From contig NZ_CP040128.1 in NCBI RefSeq assembly GCF_007874125.1, forward strand, positions 3,162,001-3,226,000: DNA of 64,000 bases, written 5' to 3'. This DNA comes from Noviherbaspirillum sp. UKPF54 (GTDB taxonomy: Bacteria; Pseudomonadota; Gammaproteobacteria; Burkholderiales; Burkholderiaceae_D). Of this stretch, positions 44,000-52,633 are shown one piece after another. Numbering within the stretch: the stretch's first letter is position 1; every line of letters begins with the position of its first letter. A model generated the notes under the pieces. The model made no database searches, was not told the DNA's origin, and saw nothing but the letters and a program-made list of their open reading frames with translations. The position numbers and the translations under genes were made by a program.

Positions 44000-44683
44000 T
44001 TACTTGGCTGTCTTGCGCTTGCGGGTGGTGCCGGAGGTCGTGGCAGAGGCGGTTTTCGCCTTCGGCCTTTGCTTCTTTTCCTCGGGCGCGGCCGTTGCCG
44101 GTTCTTCGGTGGCCATCGCGCTGTTGACCGCCTGCTTGAACTGATCCTGCAGCATGTTCCACCATGCCGCGGCATTGACCAGCGGCGCCGTCAGCGTGGC
44201 GGCATCCGATTCATCCTTGCTGGTCGGTTCGGGCGCACCGCCTGACTTCGCATGGGAGCCGCCGGCACCGTTACCGCCAGCAGCGCCGCTCGATCCGTTC
44301 GTGCCGTTCGCCGAAGGAGAGGGCCCGCCGGCAGGCGCCTTGTCCATCATGCCGGCGCCCATGGTCGCGCTGAAGGATTCGCCCATTGATTGCAAAGTGG
44401 AAATCGTGGCCGCCTGCACTTCCAGCGCCTGTATCGTCCCGCGCAACATATTCATGTTCAGGGTCAGCCAGGATTCGACCGCCTTCAGGTCGGTGATCTT
44501 CTTGTTGATTTCCTCGACCGACAGGGTCGGCATCACCATGCCGGGCACATTCATGCCTGGCACGCTCATGCCGGCCATGTTCATTCCCGGCAGTCCCATG
44601 CCGCCCCACAGATTCTTGACGAATTCGAGCGTGTCCGTCATGGCCCCGATGCCCGGGATATTAGGCATGTTCGGTTTGATCAT
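44000..44683 (-). CDS. phaM: PhaM-type polyhydroxyalkanoate granule protein
   Basis: This 227-residue protein matches PhaM, which activates PHA synthase and links PHB granules to the nucleoid. An N-terminal half contains PGIGAMTDTLEFVKNLWGGM near 10-29, a Met-Pro-rich repeat of G-M-x-x-P units (about 33-53), and helices (EEINKKITDLKAVESWLTLN, then IQALEVQAATISTLQ). A low-complexity Gly/Ala/Ser linker follows and the tail is Lys-rich (RPKAKTAS, RKRKTAK), suited to DNA binding. Upstream of the HAD-GH65 gene, the stretch 43726-43999 shows no gene. Confidence 0.85.
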   Translation of the reverse strand: MIKPNMPNIPGIGAMTDTLEFVKNLWGGMGLPGMNMAGMSVPGMNVPGMVMPTLSVEEINKKITDLKAVESWLTLNMNMLRGTIQALEVQAATISTLQSMGESFSATMGAGMMDKAPAGGPSPSANGTNGSSGAAGGNGAGGSHAKSGGAPEPTSKDESDAATLTAPLVNAAAWWNMLQDQFKQAVNSAMATEEPATAAPEEKKQRPKAKTASATTSGTTRKRKTAK

Positions 44684-44912
44684 GATTCAACTCCGCGTGG
44701 TAAATAAATTGCAGGGTAGCAGATTAGCTGAGTGAACAAAATGATAAAGGTTCCGGTTTACCGCGGATTCTTCATGCGTTATATCAGCAGAAAATCTTGT
44801 GCGCTTGAAACAATGGGTAACAAGTGCGGGACCTGCCTTGTCAGCGTGAATCCACACTCTGCGTTAACACTCTGAAATCCTTCGGGATGCAATAGGTTGG
44901 TAAACTACCAGA

Positions 44913-46019
44913 ATGATGAAAACCTTCTTTCCGGCCCGGCAGCGCGCCGCCAGCAAGCGCGGAATCGCGCTGCTGGCCGCGTCGGTTGTGCTGCATGCCG
45001 TCGCGTTCGAATGGGCGGCGGGCCGTCTCGGCATGCCATCCTGGCCGCAGCAGAAGGAAATGGTGATGACGACCGAATTGCTGCCCGCACCGCCGGCGCC
45101 GCGACCGGCCATTGCTCCGCCCAAGCCGAAGCAGGCCAAGCCACGGCGCGCGCCGCCGCCGCCCCCGCCGGTGGCGCAAGCAGCGCCATCCCCGACGGCG
45201 CTGACGCCGCCCGAGCCCGAGGCGGTCGAAGCCGCACCGGAAGCGGCTGCCATGCCGGCCGGCGCAAGCGATGCGGCCGAGGCAGCCAGCGCAGGCGCCG
45301 CCCAAGGCGCAGCGGCGGACGCGCCGCAGGAAGCCGCGCCGGCCAGCTACAAGTTCGACCCGCCGCCATCGGCCGAACTGACCTACGACGTGAAGGTTTT
45401 GCGGGAAGGCCAGACCTGGCACGGCTCCGGCCTGTATCGCTGGGAAGCGACGCATGACAGCTACACGGCAACCATCGAAGCGGGGGTGACGATCCTGTTC
45501 CGGATCACCGTGCTGAACCTAAAGAGCGAAGGCAGGATCAACGATCTTGGCCTGGCGCCGGTACTGTATAGCGAGAAGCCGTGGCGCAAGGCGATGACGA
45601 ACACGCATTTCCAGCATGAGAACCGCAAGATCAGCTTTTCCGCATCGGAGGCGGTGTATCCGTATAACGGCGGCGAACAGGATCGCGCCAGCGTGATCTG
45701 GCAGCTGGCCGGGATCGGGCGCGCCGATGTCGCGCAGTTCCGTCCCGGTGCCACCTTCGACCTGTTTGTCGCCGGCCCGCGCGATGCCGAAACCTGGCAC
45801 TTCACGGTGGTCGGCGCCGAAGACATCGATACCCCGAACGGCAAGCTCGGCACCTGGCATGTCCAGCGCCTGCCGAAACCGGGCTCATATGACCGGACCA
45901 TCGACATCTGGTTCGCACCTCAGCAGGAGTGGTATCCCGTCAAGGTGCGCGAGACCTACCGCAACGGCGACTACTACGACCTGTCCCTGGCAAAGGCCGA
46001 GCCTGTTGCCGCGCATTGA
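44913..46019 (+). CDS. DUF3108 protein with TonB-like proline-rich N-terminus
   Basis: This 368-residue protein has an N-terminal hydrophobic anchor ([19 protein letters not shown], 17-35), a Pro/Ala/Lys-rich spacer (57-140) like that of TonB, and a C-terminal DUF3108 beta domain from about 145 ([19 protein letters not shown]). The layout suggests an inner-membrane anchor with a domain extended through the periplasm. Its function is unknown. The next gene encodes a second copy of the C-terminal domain 18 bases downstream. Confidence 0.82.
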   Translation: MMKTFFPARQRAASKRGIALLAASVVLHAVAFEWAAGRLGMPSWPQQKEMVMTTELLPAPPAPRPAIAPPKPKQAKPRRAPPPPPPVAQAAPSPTALTPPEPEAVEAAPEAAAMPAGASDAAEAASAGAAQGAAADAPQEAAPASYKFDPPPSAELTYDVKVLREGQTWHGSGLYRWEATHDSYTATIEAGVTILFRITVLNLKSEGRINDLGLAPVLYSEKPWRKAMTNTHFQHENRKISFSASEAVYPYNGGEQDRASVIWQLAGIGRADVAQFRPGATFDLFVAGPRDAETWHFTVVGAEDIDTPNGKLGTWHVQRLPKPGSYDRTIDIWFAPQQEWYPVKVRETYRNGDYYDLSLAKAEPVAAH

Positions 46020-46037
46020 ATATTCCAAGGAAAACGC

Positions 46038-46790
46038 ATGAAACCCCTTCGTATTGCCCTGCCGGCGCTGCTGGCATGCACCCTGTCGCTGGCGTCCGCC
46101 CAGCCGGCGGCCCCTCCGGCGCCGAAGCACAAGTTCAACCTGCCGCCGTCGGCCGAACTCAGTTACGCGATCACTGCGCTGCAGAGCGGCATCCAGCTCG
46201 GCGGCAGCGCGCAGGTGCACTGGGTTGTCAACGGCAAGAAATTCTCGGTGGCGAGCGAGGCGCGCGCCATGCTGCTCGGGAAAATCCTCGAATCGCGCAG
46301 CGAAGGCGCGGTCGACGAGTATGGCCTGGCGCCCGCCAGCTTCACCGAAAAACGCATTCGCCGCGACCGCACCACCACCACCTTCGACCGCGAAGCCGGC
46401 ACCATCAGCTTCACCGCCTCCGAGCTGACCTACCCGTTGCACGGCGGCGAACAGGACCGCAACAGCGCGATATGGCAACTCATTTCCGTGGCGCGCGCGG
46501 CGCCGGCCAAGTTCAAGCCGGGCACGGAATGGACCTTCTTCGTGGCCGGCCAGCGCGACGCCGAACCCTGGACCTTCAAGGTGGTGGAGCGCGAAAAGAT
46601 CGGCACGCCCTTGGGCGAACTGAACGCGCTGCACGTGCAGAAGGAGCCCGCTCCCGGCTCCGGGGGGCAGCATGTCGATATCTGGCTGTCGCCGCAGCAC
46701 GAGTGGTATCCGGTGCGCCTGCGCTATACCGAGGCGGATGGCGACTACATCGAGCAGGCGCTGGACAAGATCAGCAAGGGCGCGTCCTGA
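46038..46790 (+). CDS. DUF3108 periplasmic protein
   Basis: This 250-residue protein has a signal peptide ([16 protein letters not shown], cleavage near 22) and a DUF3108 domain paralogous to the preceding gene: [19 protein letters not shown] aligns with that domain, as do the shared [17 protein letters not shown] and [17 protein letters not shown] blocks. The Pro-rich tether is absent, so this copy is free in the periplasm. The pair likely arose by tandem duplication. Function is unknown. Confidence 0.83.
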   Translation: MKPLRIALPALLACTLSLASAQPAAPPAPKHKFNLPPSAELSYAITALQSGIQLGGSAQVHWVVNGKKFSVASEARAMLLGKILESRSEGAVDEYGLAPASFTEKRIRRDRTTTTFDREAGTISFTASELTYPLHGGEQDRNSAIWQLISVARAAPAKFKPGTEWTFFVAGQRDAEPWTFKVVEREKIGTPLGELNALHVQKEPAPGSGGQHVDIWLSPQHEWYPVRLRYTEADGDYIEQALDKISKGAS

Positions 46791-46864
46791 AGCGACCGCA
46801 GCCGGCGCGGCGTCCGCGCTACAATGCCGGCATTCCTTTCCCCACCTCATTCCGAATCGCCACC

Positions 46865-47566
46865 ATGATGCATTCCAGCCGTGCGCTCGTCCTGTTCAGC
46901 GGCGGGCAAGATTCCACTACCTGCCTGGCCTGGGCCTTGTCGCGCTACGCCCATGTCGAAACCATCGGCTTCGATTACGGCCAGCGGCACGCGATCGAGC
47001 TGTCGGTGCGCCCGCTCCTGCTGCAGAAAATGCGCGCGCTGTCGGCCGGCTGGAACGCCCGGCTGGGCGAGGACCACATGATCGACCTGTCGCTGCTGTC
47101 CCGTATCTCGGATACCGCGCTCACCAGCGACGTGGCCATCACGATGCAGGAAAACGGCTTGCCCAATACTTTCGTGCCGGGGCGCAACCTGCTGTTCATG
47201 ACCGTCGCCGCCACCGTCGCCTACCGGCGCGGCCTGGATGTCCTGGTCGGCGGCATGTGCGAGACCGATTTCTCCGGCTATCCCGACTGCCGCGACGACA
47301 CCATGAAAGCGCTGCAGGTGGCGCTCAACCTCGGCATGTCCACCCGCCTGAAAATCGACACGCCGCTGATGTGGATCGACAAGGCCGCAACCTGGCGCCT
47401 GGCCGAGGAGCTGGGCGGCCCGGCCCTGGTCGACCTGATCCGCACCGACACCCATACCTGCTACCTAGGCGAGCGCGGCGCGCTGCACGACTGGGGCCAC
47501 GGCTGCGGCACCTGCCCGGCATGCGAGCTGCGCGCACGCGGCTACCGTCAGTTCAGACAGGAATAA
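46865..47566 (+). CDS. queC: 7-cyano-7-deazaguanine synthase
   Basis: This 233-residue ATP-dependent enzyme makes preQ0 from 7-carboxy-7-deazaguanine for queuosine tRNA modification. The PP-loop SGGQDSTTC lies at residues 11-19, and the C-terminal zinc-binding Cys set appears as [19 protein letters not shown] plus CELRARGY near 198-222. ATG 46865 is chosen, 74 bases after the DUF3108 gene; ATG 46868 is equally possible. No preQ1 riboswitch is recognised upstream. Confidence 0.95.
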   Translation: MMHSSRALVLFSGGQDSTTCLAWALSRYAHVETIGFDYGQRHAIELSVRPLLLQKMRALSAGWNARLGEDHMIDLSLLSRISDTALTSDVAITMQENGLPNTFVPGRNLLFMTVAATVAYRRGLDVLVGGMCETDFSGYPDCRDDTMKALQVALNLGMSTRLKIDTPLMWIDKAATWRLAEELGGPALVDLIRTDTHTCYLGERGALHDWGHGCGTCPACELRARGYRQFRQE

Positions 47567-47600
47567 GGCCTCATTCCGAATCGCAGCCATTCCCAGGGAT

Positions 47601-47627
47601 TTAAGATTCATTTAAAATGAATCTTAA
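47601..47627. promoter_or_regulatory. NsrR-like perfect inverted repeat
   Basis: Two 13-base arms, TTAAGATTCATTT and AAATGAATCTTAA, flank a single A. The core resembles the NsrR consensus AAGATGCATTT-N-AAATGCATCTT, differing at the same base in each arm. NsrR is a nitric-oxide-sensing Fe-S repressor. A TAAAAT -10-like element (47613-47618) lies inside the repeat, with a weak -35-like TTCCCA at 47590. The site is 63 bases upstream of the small HMA-like gene, so NO control of that gene is proposed. Confidence 0.6.
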
Positions 47628-47689
47628 TGCGCCGATTCCGCTCCGGATTCGGCGCCGCGTTTTCAAGCCCCCTGTCAGACAAAGGACGA

Positions 47690-47953
47690 ATGATGCAATC
47701 CGAAGTGTTTCAATTTAAAACCGCGACCACCGAACAATCCCTGGCCGACGCCGTGCGCGTGCTGAGCGCCGTCGACGGCGTCGGTACCGTTACGCCTTCG
47801 CTGCTGCGCAACGAATTGAGCGTGCAGTTCAATCCGGACCGCGCATCGAAGCAGAGCCTGCGGGCGGTGCTGGCGAACGCCGGCTACGACGTCATGGCGT
47901 CGAACCCGAGCGGCGGCTGCGGCGGTGGCGGCGGCGGTTGCAGCTGCAGCTGA
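47690..47953 (+). CDS. Small HMA-like protein with Gly-Cys tail
   Basis: This 87-residue protein has a ferredoxin-like beta-alpha-beta pattern resembling heavy-metal-associated domains (LADAVRVLSAVDGVGTVTPS, then LSVQFNPDRASKQSLRAVLA), but the metal-binding CxxC of that family is missing. Its last 14 residues hold four cysteines in glycine (GGCGGGGGGCSCS), which could bind metal or Fe-S instead. ATG 47690 (or 47693) follows AAAGGACGA. The NsrR-like repeat upstream suggests nitrosative-stress control. Function is unknown. Confidence 0.7.
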   Translation: MMQSEVFQFKTATTEQSLADAVRVLSAVDGVGTVTPSLLRNELSVQFNPDRASKQSLRAVLANAGYDVMASNPSGGCGGGGGGCSCS

Positions 47954-47996
47954 ACGGCCGGCGTCTCCCTGGCATCATCTGCTAAGCTAGGGAGTC

Positions 47997-48806
47997 ATGG
48001 ACACACAACGCTCATCCCCCAAAGACAGCTGGATCGATACCGGGCAGGGACAATTGCTGGCACGCTGCTGGACGCCGCCGGGCGCCGGCGGCGACTGCCC
48101 CATCGTTCTGTTCCACGATTCGCTTGGCTGCATCGCGCTTTGGCGCACTTTCCCCGCCGTGCTGGCCGAATGCACCGGGCGCATGGTGATCGCCTACGAC
48201 CGCCTCGGGTTCGGGCAGTCCGCGGCGCGCACCGACAGGCCGGGCGTCGATTTTGTGCGGGAGGAGGCCGAACGTTTTTTCCCCGCGCTGCGCGAACAGC
48301 TGGGATTCGACCGTTTCATCGCCTTCGGTCATAGCGTGGGTGGTGGCATGGCCACATACTGTGCCGCCCTGCATGCTTCGGCATGCGAGGTCTTGATCAC
48401 CGAATCCGCGCAGGCGTTCGTGGAAGACAAGACGCGCGCCGGCATCCTGGAAGCGAAAGAGCAGTTCCGGCAGGCCGAGCCGTTCGAGCGCCTGCGGCGC
48501 TATCACGGCGAAAAAACCCGCTGGGTGCTGGACGCCTGGATCGACACCTGGCTGTCGCCGGCGTTTTCCGGCTGGTCGCTCAAGGAAGTCCTGCCGCAGG
48601 TGCGCTGCCCGACCCTGGCGATTCACGGCAGCGACGACGAATACGGCTCGCCGCTGCATCCCGAGACGATCGCGCGACTGGCGGGCGGCCCGGCGCAGGC
48701 GGAAATCATGCCCGGCACGCGGCACGTCCCGCACCGCGAGCAAGAGCATTGGGTAGCAAGGCGGGTCGCCGGCTTCATCGGCATGCACCGTCCCGCCCTG
48801 TCATAA
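47997..48806 (+). CDS. Alpha/beta hydrolase
   Basis: This 269-residue protein has the alpha/beta hydrolase fold: an oxyanion segment CPIVLFHDSLG near 33-43, the nucleophile elbow FGHSVGGGMA near 107-116 with Ser 110, a late acidic residue in IHGSDDEYG near 207, and a C-terminal His in TRHVPHREQEHW near 242-253. It is probably a cytoplasmic esterase-like enzyme; the substrate is unknown. It lies 43 bases after the HMA-like gene and may share its transcript. Confidence 0.85.
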   Translation: MDTQRSSPKDSWIDTGQGQLLARCWTPPGAGGDCPIVLFHDSLGCIALWRTFPAVLAECTGRMVIAYDRLGFGQSAARTDRPGVDFVREEAERFFPALREQLGFDRFIAFGHSVGGGMATYCAALHASACEVLITESAQAFVEDKTRAGILEAKEQFRQAEPFERLRRYHGEKTRWVLDAWIDTWLSPAFSGWSLKEVLPQVRCPTLAIHGSDDEYGSPLHPETIARLAGGPAQAEIMPGTRHVPHREQEHWVARRVAGFIGMHRPALS

Positions 48807-48894
48807 GCCCTGTAAGCAAACACAAAGGTTTCGGGAGTAGGATTGAAGATCGCGCCTCCCGCGCCCTTGACCGTCCATCCGCACGCAGGCAACC

Positions 48895-49638
48895 ATGCTC
48901 ATCGCCATTCTCACCGACATCCACGCCAACCGCGAAGCGCTCGCGGCGTGTCTGGCCCATGCCGCCGAGCGCGGCGCGCAACGCTACGCTTTCCTGGGCG
49001 ACCTGGTCGGCTACGGCGCCGACCCAGCCTGGGTGGTGGACACCGTGCGCGAGTACGTGCAGCAAGGCGCGATCGCTGTGGCCGGCAACCACGACGTGGC
49101 GGTGCTGCAGGAACCGGGCAAGCACATGAATCCGCAGGCGCGCGCCGTGATCGAATGGACGCGCGCGCAGCTCGACGAGAGCCAGCTGGCTTTCCTCGCC
49201 GGCCTGCCGCTCACCGCCGAATCCAACGGCTGCCTGTTCGTGCATGCGAGCGCGGCCGAGCCGCGCCAGTGGGAGTACATCACCGGCACCAACGAGGCGG
49301 TCAAGAGCATGCACGCCACGCGCTGCCGCGTCACCTTCTGCGGCCACGTGCACGAGCCGGCGCTGTACAACCTGTCGATGACGGGCAAGATCTCGTCGTT
49401 CGTTCCAACCGGCGACAGCAGCATCCCGCTGGCGACGCTGCGCCGCTGGCTGGTCATCCCCGGCTCCGCCGGCCAGCCGCGCGATGGCAACCCGGCGGCT
49501 TGCTACGCGCTGTACGACGACAGCACGCACGAACTGATCTATTTCCGCGTGCCCTACGACCATGAAACGGCGGCGGCCAAGATACGCGCCGCCGGCCTGC
49601 CGCAAAGCCTCAGCAGCCGCCTGGTCCAGGGAGTGTAG
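48895..49638 (+). CDS. Calcineurin-like metallophosphoesterase
   Basis: This 247-residue phosphoesterase carries the family metal motifs: TDIHAN (D8, H10), GDLVGYG near 39-45, GNHD near 68-71, and CGHVHEP near 150-156. Such enzymes act as protein phosphatases or cyclic-nucleotide/nucleotide phosphodiesterases. Its stop is separated from the kinase-USP start by two bases, so the two are co-translated. A kinase/phosphatase partnership is an inference from that spacing. Confidence 0.9.
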   Translation: MLIAILTDIHANREALAACLAHAAERGAQRYAFLGDLVGYGADPAWVVDTVREYVQQGAIAVAGNHDVAVLQEPGKHMNPQARAVIEWTRAQLDESQLAFLAGLPLTAESNGCLFVHASAAEPRQWEYITGTNEAVKSMHATRCRVTFCGHVHEPALYNLSMTGKISSFVPTGDSSIPLATLRRWLVIPGSAGQPRDGNPAACYALYDDSTHELIYFRVPYDHETAAAKIRAAGLPQSLSSRLVQGV

Positions 49639-49640
49639 CG

Positions 49641-51053
49641 ATGGTGGCGACGCGCCTTGAAGCGGGCATGGTGATCGACGGCTACGTACTGGAGGAAAAG
49701 CTGCACAAGGGCGGCATGGCGGTGCTCTGGCGCGTGCGGCGCAAGGATGCCGGGGGCGACACGCCCCCCCTTCTGATGAAGCTGCCCATCCTCGGCGACA
49801 ACCACGATCCGGCGGCCATCGTCGGCTTCGAAGTCGAGCAGATGATCATGCCCAAGCTGTCGGGCATCCACGTGCCGCGCTACATCGGCGCCGGCGACTT
49901 CACGGCCCAGCCCTACATCGTGATGGAACTGATCGCCGGCAAATCGCTGCGCGCGCGCTTCGACGACGCGCCGCTGCCGGTGGAAGAAGTCGCCGCGATC
50001 GGCATCAAGGTCGCCAATGCGCTGCACGACTTGCACCGGCAGAACGTGATCCATCTCGACATCAAGCCGAGCAACATCATGTTCCGCGCCAGCGGCGAGG
50101 CGATCCTGATCGACTACGGCCTGGCGCGGCACGACAAGCTGCCCGACCTGCTGGCCGAGGAATTCCGCCTGCCGATGGGCACCGGCCCCTACATCTCGCC
50201 GGAGCAGGTCCTCAACATCCGCAACGATCCGCGCAGCGACCTGTTCGCGCTGGGCGTGCTGCTGTACCACCTGGCCACCGGCGAGCGCCCGCTCGGCAAC
50301 CCGATGTCGGTGCGCGGCCTGCGCCGGCGCCTGTGGCGCGACCCGGTGCCGCCGCGCGCCATCAACGCGAAGATACCGGCGTGGCTGCAGGAAGTCATCC
50401 TGCACTGCCTCGAAGTCAACCCGTCCCGGCGCTACAGCACGGCCGCGCAAGTGGCGTTCGACCTGCAGAACCCGGAGCAGGTGACGCTGACGAAACGCGC
50501 GGAAAAGCGGGTGCGCGACGGCTTCGTCAAGGTCACGCGGCGCTGGTTCCGATCGATCGGCATGGAAGCCATGCCGCAGCAGTCGGCGTCCGAGCAGCTG
50601 TCGCGCGCGCCGATCGTGGTGGTCGCCATCGACCTGACGCACGGCTCGGAGGCGCTGGCCGAGGCACTACGCGTGATCACGCGGCGCATCCTGCAAACAG
50701 CGCCGGAAGCGCGGCTGGCGTGCGTGACGGTGCAAAAGACCAATCGCATCGGCATGGACGAGGTGGTCGACAAGAAAGGCCGCAATCTCCACGTCAAGCA
50801 CCTGGTCGGCCTGAAGCACTGGGCGCGCCCGCTGGCGCTCGATCCGGAAAAGATCACCTTTCACGTGCTGGAAGCGCCCGACCCGGCGGCGGCCATCATC
50901 GATTATGCCAAGGTCAACGACGTCGACCACATCGTGATCGGCTCGCGCGGCAGCTCGGTGCTGCGGCGCTATCTCGGCAGCGTGTCGTCGCAGGTGGTGG
51001 CGCAGGCCGACTGCACGGTCACGGTGGTCAAGAGCGGCGGCACCAGTTCGTGA
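49641..51053 (+). CDS. Ser/Thr protein kinase fused to a universal stress protein domain
   Basis: This 470-residue protein has a PknB-type kinase domain (about 12-285) and a USP domain (about 320-468). Kinase motifs are present: Gly loop HKGGMAVLW, Lys in LLMKLP, HLDIKPSN, DYG in place of DFG, MGTGPYISPEQ and SDLFALGVLL. The HRD Arg is Leu, so it is a non-RD kinase whose activity need not depend on loop phosphorylation. The USP part has IGSRGSSVLRRYLGSVS, a near-consensus ATP-binding loop one residue short. It lies two bases after the phosphoesterase gene. Confidence 0.9.
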   Translation: MVATRLEAGMVIDGYVLEEKLHKGGMAVLWRVRRKDAGGDTPPLLMKLPILGDNHDPAAIVGFEVEQMIMPKLSGIHVPRYIGAGDFTAQPYIVMELIAGKSLRARFDDAPLPVEEVAAIGIKVANALHDLHRQNVIHLDIKPSNIMFRASGEAILIDYGLARHDKLPDLLAEEFRLPMGTGPYISPEQVLNIRNDPRSDLFALGVLLYHLATGERPLGNPMSVRGLRRRLWRDPVPPRAINAKIPAWLQEVILHCLEVNPSRRYSTAAQVAFDLQNPEQVTLTKRAEKRVRDGFVKVTRRWFRSIGMEAMPQQSASEQLSRAPIVVVAIDLTHGSEALAEALRVITRRILQTAPEARLACVTVQKTNRIGMDEVVDKKGRNLHVKHLVGLKHWARPLALDPEKITFHVLEAPDPAAAIIDYAKVNDVDHIVIGSRGSSVLRRYLGSVSSQVVAQADCTVTVVKSGGTSS

Positions 51054-51078
51054 ACGGCCGACGCGAGCGCCGCCTGAT

Positions 51079-51834
51079 TCAAGCGCGGCGCAGGCGCGCC
51101 AGCACCGCCAATGCATTCGGCACCGCAGCCCCCTCCGCGGTATTGTCGAACACGCACCATACCCGATGGCCGGACTGCGCCTGCGCGGCGAGCGTGACAG
51201 CCAGCCGGTCCAGGTAATCCTCCGGGTAGGCCGAGTAATACATCACCGGCGAACCATGCAGCCGGACATATTGCGTGTGGTTCTTGTGCGCTGCGTCAGG
51301 CAAGGGCGCGATCTGCGGATCGGCAAGCACCGGCCCTACCCTGAATCCCGCCAGCATCTCGGCCACTTCCCTGGTGAACCATGTTGCATGGCGTGCTTCG
51401 CACATCAGGTCGACATTCGTCAAACTGCGCAGCAGGCCGAAGAACCGCTGCGCGATGGCCCGGTCATAGTGCAGGCTTGGGGGAAGCTGCACCAGCAGGC
51501 AGCCGAGCTTATGATCAAGATGCGCCACTTCATCGATGAATTTTTTCAACGGCTCGTCGACCTGCTGGAGACGCAAGGCATGCGTGATTGCCTTCGGCAC
51601 TTTTGCTGCAAAGCGAAACGCATCGGGCACGCTGTCGCGCCAGCGTGCATAGGTCGAGGGTCGGTGCGGCCGGTAGAACGAGGAGTTGATTTCCACTGCG
51701 GGAAAGACGGCGGCGTAGCGTTCCAGGTGGCTGCCGGCGCCGGGGAACGCTCCCTGCGCCGCTGCCGGGATGTTCCAGCCGGCGCAGCCGACGAATATTG
51801 CACTGTGATGCTGTGGTGCGGAAGATTTTTCCAT
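51079..51834 (-). CDS. DUF72 (YecE-like) TIM-barrel protein
   Basis: This 251-residue protein matches DUF72: FVGCAGWNIP near residues 14-23, VEINSSFYRPHRPSTYARW near 48-66, FRFAAKVPKAITH near 74-86, and a C-terminal VWCVFDNTAEG near 231. The family has a TIM-barrel structure of unknown activity. It is convergent with the kinase gene. Confidence 0.9.
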   Translation of the reverse strand: MEKSSAPQHHSAIFVGCAGWNIPAAAQGAFPGAGSHLERYAAVFPAVEINSSFYRPHRPSTYARWRDSVPDAFRFAAKVPKAITHALRLQQVDEPLKKFIDEVAHLDHKLGCLLVQLPPSLHYDRAIAQRFFGLLRSLTNVDLMCEARHATWFTREVAEMLAGFRVGPVLADPQIAPLPDAAHKNHTQYVRLHGSPVMYYSAYPEDYLDRLAVTLAAQAQSGHRVWCVFDNTAEGAAVPNALAVLARLRRA

Positions 51835-52181
51835 GCAATGCGATAGGCGTCGGCGAAGAAGAAAAGGACATCATGCACGAGGCGGGCAATGAATCGGATT
51901 GCGCGGCGCAACACGCGCATCGCATTGGACATCAGGGAAAGCCGCTAAATCCTTGCGGCTTTAGCCGAATGCGGCACATATCCAGCAGATTGGAGTCATA
52001 TGAAAAATCAGACTAAGACGAAAGCATTTTCTCTCGGAACTTCGTTGTCCGGCTTACATCAAATAAAGTGCTCTGGTCTGGCATTGCGCTCGACTTCATT
52101 CGTTGCATCCGACCCTTGACTGGCTGTTGCATCAATTGCGGAGCACCCATCAGTTCATCCCTGAATCATGAGGAGTCGCGA
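51835..52181. other. Intergenic stretch without a supported gene
   Basis: This gap of 347 bases lies between the DUF72 gene and the small helical gene. A hairpin, AAAGCCGC / GCGGCTTT (51938-51962), is the only structured element seen; no T-tract follows. A frame in antisense to the left part could encode a short helix, but it continues into the DUF72 gene in another frame and is not supported. The ribosome site GAGGAG of the next gene starts near 52170. Confidence 0.5.
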
Positions 52182-52511
52182 ATGAAAGTGCATAAAGAGG
52201 AACTTCAACAACGCCTGAGCTTCATTGACCGTACCATCGATCATGCGGTGCGCGCCGCCCAGTCGGACAATGGCGTGCCTACGGAATTGAAGCATTACGT
52301 GGATGAACTCGGCGAACGGGCGACGCAGGCGCAGCAGGCGCTGCAGTCGCGCGACGCCAGCCGCATCCGCGCCAGCGTTGAAGACCTCGCACGCACAAGT
52401 GACCATGCGCAGCGCAATCTCCGCCCGTCCGATGGCACCAACTACCAGCTGAAAAGCGCCGTCATCCTCACCCACATCGAGGTGTCGGCGCTGCGCTACC
52501 AGCTGGGTTGA
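52182..52511 (+). CDS. Small helical protein of unknown function
   Basis: This 109-residue, probably all-helical protein (ELQQRLSFIDRTIDHAVRAA near 6-25, then KHYVDELGERATQAQQALQS near 35-54) shows no recognised family. It has no signal peptide or membrane segment. ATG 52182 is fixed by GGAG seven bases upstream; in-frame codons further upstream give a sequence with no ribosome site. It is convergent with the ferredoxin oxidoreductase gene. Confidence 0.7.
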   Translation: MKVHKEELQQRLSFIDRTIDHAVRAAQSDNGVPTELKHYVDELGERATQAQQALQSRDASRIRASVEDLARTSDHAQRNLRPSDGTNYQLKSAVILTHIEVSALRYQLG

Positions 52512-52556
52512 GCAGGAAAGACGGTGCAAGCGGCAGACTGCCTGCAGTGGCGCACG

Positions 52557-52619
52557 GCCGCCGCTCCGGGACCGGAGCGGCGGCGCGAAGGCGGGAGCGG
52601 TTCCCGCCCGCGAATTTTT
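52557..52619. terminator. Paired hairpins between convergent genes
   Basis: Two stems follow each other: GCCGCCGCTCCGG / CCGGAGCGGCGGC (52557-52584) and GGCGGGA / TCCCGCC (52590-52608), the second followed by a short T-run on the plus strand (52615-52619). They would end the small helical gene and may also insulate the minus-strand gene. Confidence 0.7.
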
Positions 52620-52633
52620 GCGCCGTCGGTTTC

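Noticed and set aside
51546..51932. Minus-strand frame upstream of and overlapping the DUF72 gene
   Set aside because: It starts with a helix-like segment but continues into DUF72 in a different frame with shadow composition.
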